From an uncultured Bacillaceae bacterium (GTDB lineage Bacteria > Bacillota > Bacilli > Bacillales > Amphibacillaceae), in assembly GCA_945639745.1 (NCBI GenBank), contig CALZEK010000117.1:1-5174 (forward strand): 5,174 bases of DNA, read 5' to 3'. Every line of letters begins with the position of its first letter. The first letter of the stretch is position 1. This document shows positions 1-5,174 of the stretch, piece after piece. The position numbers and the translations under genes were made by a program. Under the pieces are notes generated by a model. It was not told where the DNA came from. It worked only from the letters and a program-made list of their open reading frames with translations, and made no database searches.

Positions 1-282
1 GGAGAAATTTCCTAACATTTCAAAAAAAGTATGATGACGTGCTGTAAACCCAACATTTTCAATATCATTTGTGCGAATTGCTTTTTGAACATTAACAATT
101 CGAGGATTGTCAGGGACAATTGTGCCATCAAAATATTTTTTTAATGTCGCTACACCACTATTTATCCATAACAAACTATCATCATCGATAGGTACAAGCG
201 GTGCACTAGGTTCAACTTTATGTTTTTTCTCTTGAAAGAAATTTAAAAATAATTGACGTAATTCTGCTGATGTTATTGTCAT
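1..282 (-). CDS. alaS: Alanine--tRNA ligase (AlaRS), N-terminal 94 residues, cut by window edge
   Basis: This is the start of cytoplasmic alanyl-tRNA synthetase, which charges tRNA-Ala with alanine using ATP. The 94 visible residues are the beginning of the class II catalytic domain. Residues 24-50 ([20 protein letters not shown] and the following VATLKKY) match the bacterial AlaRS motif 1 region, and residues 82-94 ([13 protein letters not shown]) match the motif 2 region. The rest of the catalytic, editing and C-Ala domains lies beyond position 1; the family is usually about 870-880 aa. The ATG at 282 is chosen because the protein aligns from its first residues with known AlaRS N-termini and because GTGAGGGG stands 7 nt upstream. 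The gene is preceded by its own promoter and an alanine T-box leader, so expression should rise when uncharged tRNA-Ala accumulates. No frameshift or odd residue is seen. Confidence 0.97.
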   Translation of the reverse strand, partial: MTITSAELRQLFLNFFQEKKHKVEPSAPLVPIDDDSLLWINSGVATLKKYFDGTIVPDNPRIVNVQKAIRTNDIENVGFTARHHTFFEMLGNFS

Positions 283-317
283 ATTAATACCCCTCACTTC
301 ATAACAGTTTAATACAG

Positions 318-353
318 AAAAAAAACTCCTCTCTGCAATATTGCAGGGACGAG
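318..353 (-). terminator. Intrinsic terminator of the alaS T-box
   Basis: On the minus strand a hairpin is followed by eight T residues (325-318). Its core is the perfect 14-nt palindrome CTGCAATATTGCAG (346-333). It is extended outward by three-base CTC/GAG (353-351 with 328-326) and CT/AG pairings with two mismatches. The 5' arm shares CCCT (348-345) with the antiterminator, so the two folds are mutually exclusive. This stop acts when tRNA-Ala is charged. It is also the only clear terminator downstream of recD2 in the window. Confidence 0.93.
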
Positions 354-551
354 AATTTTCGCGGTACCACCCTATTTATGAATAATAATTTATTCATCAC
401 TTTATCATGATAACGGTATGCGCCGACGAGCTTTACTCGTACTCTAGTTTAGCGTTCCAATAAGCTTTAATAGGATCTCTTTCAGCCATGAAAATCCCTC
501 TCTTAAATAAAGTGGTTATTGTACTTGGACTATCATCGTTTTAAATATCTA
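318..551 (-). promoter_or_regulatory. T-box riboswitch leader of alaS (specifier GCU, Ala)
   Basis: This is a transcription-attenuating T-box RNA that senses uncharged tRNA-Ala. Stem I can be folded by hand over 532-445. A base helix TAGT/ACTA (532-529 with 448-445) comes first. It is followed by an internal loop with AGTA (525-522) on the 5' side and a nine-base specifier loop (457-449) on the 3' side. That loop contains GCT (453-451), an alanine codon. Helices CAATAA/TTATTG and CTTTA/TAAAG follow, then the AGAGAG bulge (503-498) and a distal hairpin GGAT-TTTC/GAAA-ATCC. Further hairpins are ACGAG/CTCGT (440-426) and TGAATAA/TTATTCA (396-379). The conserved T-box AGGGTGGTACCGCG lies at 373-360; its TGGT would pair with the tRNA ACCA end, fitting the A discriminator of tRNA-Ala. 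The antiterminator pairs AGGG (373-370) with CCCT (348-345), excluding the terminator. The 5' end is inferred from the promoter. Confidence 0.96.
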
Positions 552-557
552 CAGTTA

Positions 558-585
558 ATTATATGCAAATATATTAATTTGTCAA
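558..585 (-). promoter_or_regulatory. Sigma-A promoter for the T-box leader and alaS
   Basis: A perfect -35 box TTGACA (585-580) and a perfect -10 box TATAAT (563-558) are separated by 16 bp of AT-rich DNA. The start of transcription should fall near 551. It sits directly upstream of the T-box Stem I and only 14 nt after the recD2 stop codon. A 6-bp inverted repeat ATGCAA/TTGCAT brackets the -35 box and spacer, whose significance is unknown. Confidence 0.9.
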
Positions 586-598
586 TTGCATGTTTTAG

Positions 599-2929
599 CT
601 ATTCCATAAAGTCATAAGGCGAAAGTGAATCGGTGTCGTCTACTTCACTTAATTCTTCTTTATCTAGATTGTCAGCTAATAGCTTTCTTTGTAATTGTTC
701 ATTTAATGATGTGTACCGTAAATTTGTATCATTTGTTTCAATTCCTTGAATAAACGAAGCCTTATCACCACACATAATAAGTGAATTTTGACTTCGTGTT
801 ATTGCTGTATAAATTAAGTTTTTTCGAAGCATACGATTATATGCAGGAACAACTGGTAAAATAACAATAGGAAATTCACTACCTTGAGATTTATGAATCG
901 AAATGCAATAAGCGAGCATAATATTTTGAAATTCATTACGTCGATAAACTACTTCTAAATCTTCATAAGCAACAACAATTTCTTCTTGTTTATCAACATT
1001 TTCATTTGCTCTAAAAATAGCAATAATTTCTCCGATATCGCCATTAGAAACACCATCTTCAGGTTGATTAACCAATTGAATGACTTTATCGCCAACTCTA
1101 AATAAATCATCAAATACTTTGATTTCTCTTTTTCCTTTAGTTGGTGGATTAATCAATGTTTGAAGTTCTTTATTAATCATATTTATACCTGCATTCGTCC
1201 GATACATCGGTGCTAACACTTGAATGTCTTGAACATCGATATCTTTTTGCATAGCCTTTTGAATAACAGTTGTAACTACTTCAATGACTTGATGTGTCTG
1301 ACAGGGAATAAAGCTAAAATCTAAATCATTTTTTAAGTCAGCTGGAATGACATCATCATTTTTAATTTTATGAGCCAGTTGAATGATTTTTGAACCTTCT
1401 TTTTGTCTATACACTTCATTTAGAGTAACTAAAGGTATTAGATCACTCATGAGCAAGTCTGATAACAATTGGCCAGGACCTACTGAGGGTAATTGATCTT
1501 CATCTCCGAATAATAACACTTTCATGTCTGAAGGAATTGCTTTAAACAAATTATTTGCAAGCCAAATATCAACCATCGAAAACTCATCAATAATTAGATA
1601 ACGTCCTGATAACTGTTCAAATTCATTCTTTTCAAAATGGTCATTACCATCCCAACCAAGTAGACGATGGATTGTTGTTGCTTTTATTCCTGTTGAGTCT
1701 TGTAATCGTTTAGCTGCTCTACCTGTTGGAGCTGTTAAGACAAAAGGAAAATCTTTAGCACTTTTATAATCTTCTGCATCCATTGATAAATCATGAATTG
1801 AAGAAAATGCTTTTAAGATTCCTTTAATAACAGTCGTTTTACCTGTTCCTGGCCCTCCTGTTAAAATCATGACTTTTGAATTGATTGCTTGACTTATTGG
1901 TTCAAATTGCTCTTCTCCATAACTAATAATTTCACTTTCTTCGACATCCCCTGCTATTTTAAGTAAATCTGAAGTCGGTGTTTTCTCATCAATTGGAATC
2001 GACATAATTCGCTTTAAATGAGAACTAAATCCATCTTCTGCATAATATAAAGAGATTAAATATACTTTTTGATCAATTAATTTTATTCGTTTCTTTTCAT
2101 TTAATAAAAGTAATACTTCATTAAGTAAATCATTTGTCATTTCATGTGAATTTAAAATTTGAAAGGCTTGATCAATTAAATCATCTTCTGGTAAATAAAC
2201 ATGTCCTGAACGCATGTTTTCTTCTAAGACATAAATAACTGCAGCTCCGACTCGATTTGGATGAATCGGGGATATTTGGTTCATCTGACCTATTTTATCA
2301 GCAAGTTTGAAACTAAAACCTTCAATATCGTAAACAAATGTATAAGGATCTTCTAAAAGCAGTTCAATTGTTTCTTCTTTATATAAATTATGAAGCTGTT
2401 GTGCCATCTTCAATCCAATCCCATACTTAGATAATTGAATAACTACTTGTTCAAATCCTTGGTTCGCTTGAATAACACTTATTAAATTAGCTGCTGTTTT
2501 CTGATTCATTCGCGGGATACTATATACTTCTTTAGGATTTTTAAGTATTTCATTAATTGCATCTTCACCAAATTTATCGACAATAGTTTTAGCTATTTTT
2601 TCACCAATACCAGGAAATAAATCACTTGATAAATAACTAATTAATCCATCTTCTGTCGCAGGAACAAAGGTCTCAAATGACTCAATATCGTATTGCATAC
2701 CAAATTTAGGATGTTTGATTAATTTACCGTAAAAAATATACGTATTACCTTCTTGTAAATTAGCAAAGTACCCTTTACCAACAATTTCTTTTTCATCAAA
2801 AGATTCATTTGTATCAGTTACTTTTAGTTTTGCAATCGAGAAATGTTCCGCTTCATTTTCAAAAATAGTGAAAAGTATTTCTCCTTTAATAAATCCACGC
2901 TCTTCCTCATTATTCAATGATTCTGTCAT
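599..2929 (-). CDS. recD2: ATP-dependent DNA helicase RecD2 (SF1B, YrrC-like)
   Basis: This is a single-subunit 5'-3' DNA helicase of the RecD2 family, which acts in DNA repair and replication-fork maintenance without RecB or RecC (Bacilli use AddAB for end resection). At 776 aa it is close to usual for Bacilli (about 800). The N-terminus (about 10-90) looks like the OB-type domain. Residues 100-175 carry helix-hairpin-helix segments (LFPGIGEKIAKTIV, 104-117). Helicase motifs follow in order: Walker A GGPGTGKTT (358-366), APTGRAA (400-406), Walker B with LIIDEFSM (445-452), GDEDQLPSVGPG (475-486), VYRQ (506-509), NGDIG (629-633), ISIHKSQGSEFP (676-687) and YTAITR (707-712). An SH3-like insert is expected at about 605-665. 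The C-terminus is an acidic tail ending SPYDFME. The ATG at 2929 has GTGAGGG 6 nt upstream. It lies 14 nt after the TPR gene, so the two are probably co-transcribed. All key ATPase residues are present. Confidence 0.96.
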   Translation of the reverse strand: MTESLNNEEERGFIKGEILFTIFENEAEHFSIAKLKVTDTNESFDEKEIVGKGYFANLQEGNTYIFYGKLIKHPKFGMQYDIESFETFVPATEDGLISYLSSDLFPGIGEKIAKTIVDKFGEDAINEILKNPKEVYSIPRMNQKTAANLISVIQANQGFEQVVIQLSKYGIGLKMAQQLHNLYKEETIELLLEDPYTFVYDIEGFSFKLADKIGQMNQISPIHPNRVGAAVIYVLEENMRSGHVYLPEDDLIDQAFQILNSHEMTNDLLNEVLLLLNEKKRIKLIDQKVYLISLYYAEDGFSSHLKRIMSIPIDEKTPTSDLLKIAGDVEESEIISYGEEQFEPISQAINSKVMILTGGPGTGKTTVIKGILKAFSSIHDLSMDAEDYKSAKDFPFVLTAPTGRAAKRLQDSTGIKATTIHRLLGWDGNDHFEKNEFEQLSGRYLIIDEFSMVDIWLANNLFKAIPSDMKVLLFGDEDQLPSVGPGQLLSDLLMSDLIPLVTLNEVYRQKEGSKIIQLAHKIKNDDVIPADLKNDLDFSFIPCQTHQVIEVVTTVIQKAMQKDIDVQDIQVLAPMYRTNAGINMINKELQTLINPPTKGKREIKVFDDLFRVGDKVIQLVNQPEDGVSNGDIGEIIAIFRANENVDKQEEIVVAYEDLEVVYRRNEFQNIMLAYCISIHKSQGSEFPIVILPVVPAYNRMLRKNLIYTAITRSQNSLIMCGDKASFIQGIETNDTNLRYTSLNEQLQRKLLADNLDKEELSEVDDTDSLSPYDFME

Positions 2930-2943
2930 TTAAAACCCTCACT

Positions 2944-3606
2944 CTATTCTTCAGCTAGTAATGCTTCCATATTCTTTTTACCATTTGCTGCAAGCATGTG
3001 TTCAGCATTAGAAGCTAGTGCTTGATTAAATTTATCCAATGCTGCTTGATAATCTTCTCTAAATGCATCAACCACACCTAGGTTGTATAAAGCATCAGCA
3101 TGTGTATCGTCATCAGCTAAGATAGATTTAAAGATTTTTTCTGCCTCTTCAATTTGGTCTAATTGAGCTAATAATAAACCATATTGAAATTTGATGTCTA
3201 AATCTTCAGGCTCTATTTCAGTTGCTCTTAATAAGTAAGGCAGAGCTAATTGGTGGTGGTCTTCTTGCCAGAGTGACATACCTTGTAAGAAGTGAACATC
3301 TGCATCATCTAACCCTAATAAAATGGCTTCTTGAAGTTGTGTCTGTGCTGCTCGATACATTTCTTGCTCATAAAAAATATTACCTAAACTATAATAACCT
3401 GTTGCTAATTTTTCATCTAACTCTATCGCTTTACGAATGAAGCGCTCTGCTTCTTCATATTGTTCAAGTGTTGCTAGCATATTTCCAAAGTTTAAATAGC
3501 CAATTGGATCTGTTTCATTTTCATTAATGTAATTTATAAACTCTTCTGCTGCTTTTTCATAATGGCCATCTTTCATATAAATTAACGCTTGATCAAAATT
3601 TTCCAT
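2944..3606 (-). CDS. TPR repeat protein (YrrB-like), function unassigned
   Basis: This is a 220-aa, all-helical cytoplasmic protein made almost wholly of tetratricopeptide repeats. About six 34-residue units are visible, near residues 2-31, 34-67, 68-100, 102-134, 136-169 and 170-203. They carry the typical small residues, for example YEKAAEEF (16-23), YEEAERFIRKAIELD (50-64), YRAAQTQLQEAI (84-95) and YQAALDKFNQAL (186-197). There is no signal peptide or membrane segment, and no catalytic motif is seen. TPR arrays bind peptides or proteins, so a scaffold or adaptor role is inferred. The position between mnmA and recD2 matches that of B. subtilis YrrB, suggesting a link to tRNA thiolation or to RecD2, but this is not shown by sequence. 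The ATG at 3606 is supported by a strong AAAGGAG (3621-3615), 8 nt upstream. This is the best ribosome binding site in the window and suggests translation independent of mnmA. Confidence 0.93.
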   Translation of the reverse strand: MENFDQALIYMKDGHYEKAAEEFINYINENETDPIGYLNFGNMLATLEQYEEAERFIRKAIELDEKLATGYYSLGNIFYEQEMYRAAQTQLQEAILLGLDDADVHFLQGMSLWQEDHHQLALPYLLRATEIEPEDLDIKFQYGLLLAQLDQIEEAEKIFKSILADDDTHADALYNLGVVDAFREDYQAALDKFNQALASNAEHMLAANGKKNMEALLAEE

Positions 3607-3631
3607 GTAGAATACTCCTTTATAGATAGAA

Positions 3632-3659
3632 AGACTATGCTAATTAGATAACATAGTCT
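3632..3659 (-). other. Intergenic hairpin between mnmA and the TPR gene
   Basis: AGACTATG (3659-3652) and CATAGTCT (3639-3632) form a perfect 8-bp stem around a 12-nt AT-rich loop. It starts 5 nt after the mnmA stop codon, and its 3' side ends 10 nt before the TPR gene's AAAGGAG. The tract after it is TTCTATC rather than a run of T, so a strong intrinsic terminator is unlikely. An mRNA processing or stability element, or a weak attenuator, is possible. Confidence 0.5.
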
Positions 3660-3664
3660 AAATC

Positions 3665-4780
<1,116 letters not shown>

Positions 4781-4784
<4 letters not shown>

Positions 4785-5174
4785 TTTTTTATTAATCGAT
4801 TAATGACATTTGAAATTTTCACAGCTGCTTCTTTTACATTTTCCTCAGTATTCATGCTCCCAAAACTAAATCTAACTGAATTATAGATCCGATCACTTTT
4901 TTTCCCATACATTGCTGTTAATACATGAGACGGTTCGACTGAACCAGCTGTACAAGCGCTAGCGCTCGAAGCTGCAACGCCTTCAATATCAAATGCTGTT
5001 AATAAAGTTTCAATTTTCATTCCTGGAAAACTTAGATTTAAAATTGTTGCAATTGAATGATCTAAATCACCATTGATAAAAAATTTTACTTCTCTTTCTG
5101 TTAATATATCTAAAAATATCTTTTTAAATTGTTGATATTTTTTATTGTTGTCAATTTTGTTTTTTTGATGCTGC
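4781..5174 (-). CDS. Cysteine desulfurase (IscS/NifS family, YrvO-like), C-terminal ~130 residues, cut by window edge
   Basis: This is the 3' third of a PLP-dependent fold-type I cysteine desulfurase, which converts cysteine to alanine and holds the sulfur as an enzyme persulfide. The reading frame is open without break from 5173 to the TGA at 4783-4781, so an internal ATG at 5020 is not the start. The family is about 380 aa, so about 250 residues lie outside. Visible hallmarks are VKFFINGDLDHSIATILNLSFPG, then the flexible catalytic loop ASSASACTAGSVEPSHVL, whose Cys codon is at 4954-4952, and the terminal VRFSFGSMNTEENV. The SACTxxS loop is of the IscS/NifS type rather than the SufS type. 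Placement 9 nt before mnmA matches B. subtilis yrvO-trmU, where YrvO is known to feed sulfur to MnmA. That role is therefore inferred here by synteny. Confidence 0.95.

Noticed and set aside
294..302. Two-codon upstream ORF ATG AAG TGA just before alaS
   Set aside because: It has no ribosome binding site of its own and its stop arises from the alaS Shine-Dalgarno sequence; chance is sufficient.
3222..3440. A 72-codon open frame on the plus strand
   Set aside because: It lies antisense inside the well-supported TPR gene, has no recognisable domain and no convincing ribosome binding site; it is a shadow of the coding strand.
4955..4966. 12-nt palindrome AGCGCTAGCGCT, GC-rich against the AT-rich background
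   Set aside because: It encodes the conserved Ser-Ala-Ser-Ala of the desulfurase catalytic loop as repeated AGC GCT codons; protein constraint explains it.

Overview
The window is a compact, AT-rich (roughly one-third G+C by eye) stretch of conserved Bacillota core genome. Every gene lies on the minus strand. The order (reading 5'->3' on the minus strand) is IscS/YrvO-type cysteine desulfurase (3' part only) - mnmA - TPR protein - recD2 - T-box leader - alaS (5' part only). Gene order, protein sequences and the T-box point to class Bacilli. A Staphylococcaceae-like or related coccus is my best guess, because recD2 lies directly before T-box-controlled alaS and MnmA resembles staphylococcal and enterococcal proteins. 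Genus cannot be fixed by eye.

Layout from the right edge. Positions 5174-4781 hold the last ~130 residues of a PLP-dependent cysteine desulfurase, including the catalytic Cys loop. After a 9-nt gap, mnmA (4771-3665, GTG start) encodes the tRNA U34 2-thiouridylase that would use sulfur from this desulfurase. A 58-nt gap with an 8-bp hairpin leads to a 220-aa protein of about six TPR repeats (3606-2944). After 14 nt comes recD2 (2929-599), a 776-aa SF1B DNA helicase. The spacing suggests one operon whose promoter lies outside the window.

From 598 to 283 there is no protein gene, but the stretch is fully accounted for. It holds a near-consensus sigma-A promoter only 14 nt past the recD2 stop, then an alanine T-box leader with Stem I, a GCU specifier, the AG bulge, the 14-nt T-box motif and a terminator with eight U residues. 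alaS starts at 282 and runs off the left edge.

Functionally, the window joins tRNA sulfur modification (desulfurase and MnmA), a probable protein-interaction scaffold (TPR), DNA repair (RecD2) and tRNA-Ala charging with feedback by uncharged tRNA-Ala (T-box and AlaRS). I see no mobile element, CRISPR array, tRNA or rRNA, and no sign of an undescribed system. The most useful observations concern regulatory layout: no terminator between recD2 and the alaS promoter, a shared AGTGAGGG Shine-Dalgarno 8-mer, small hairpins and palindromes, and the uncharacterised role of the TPR protein.
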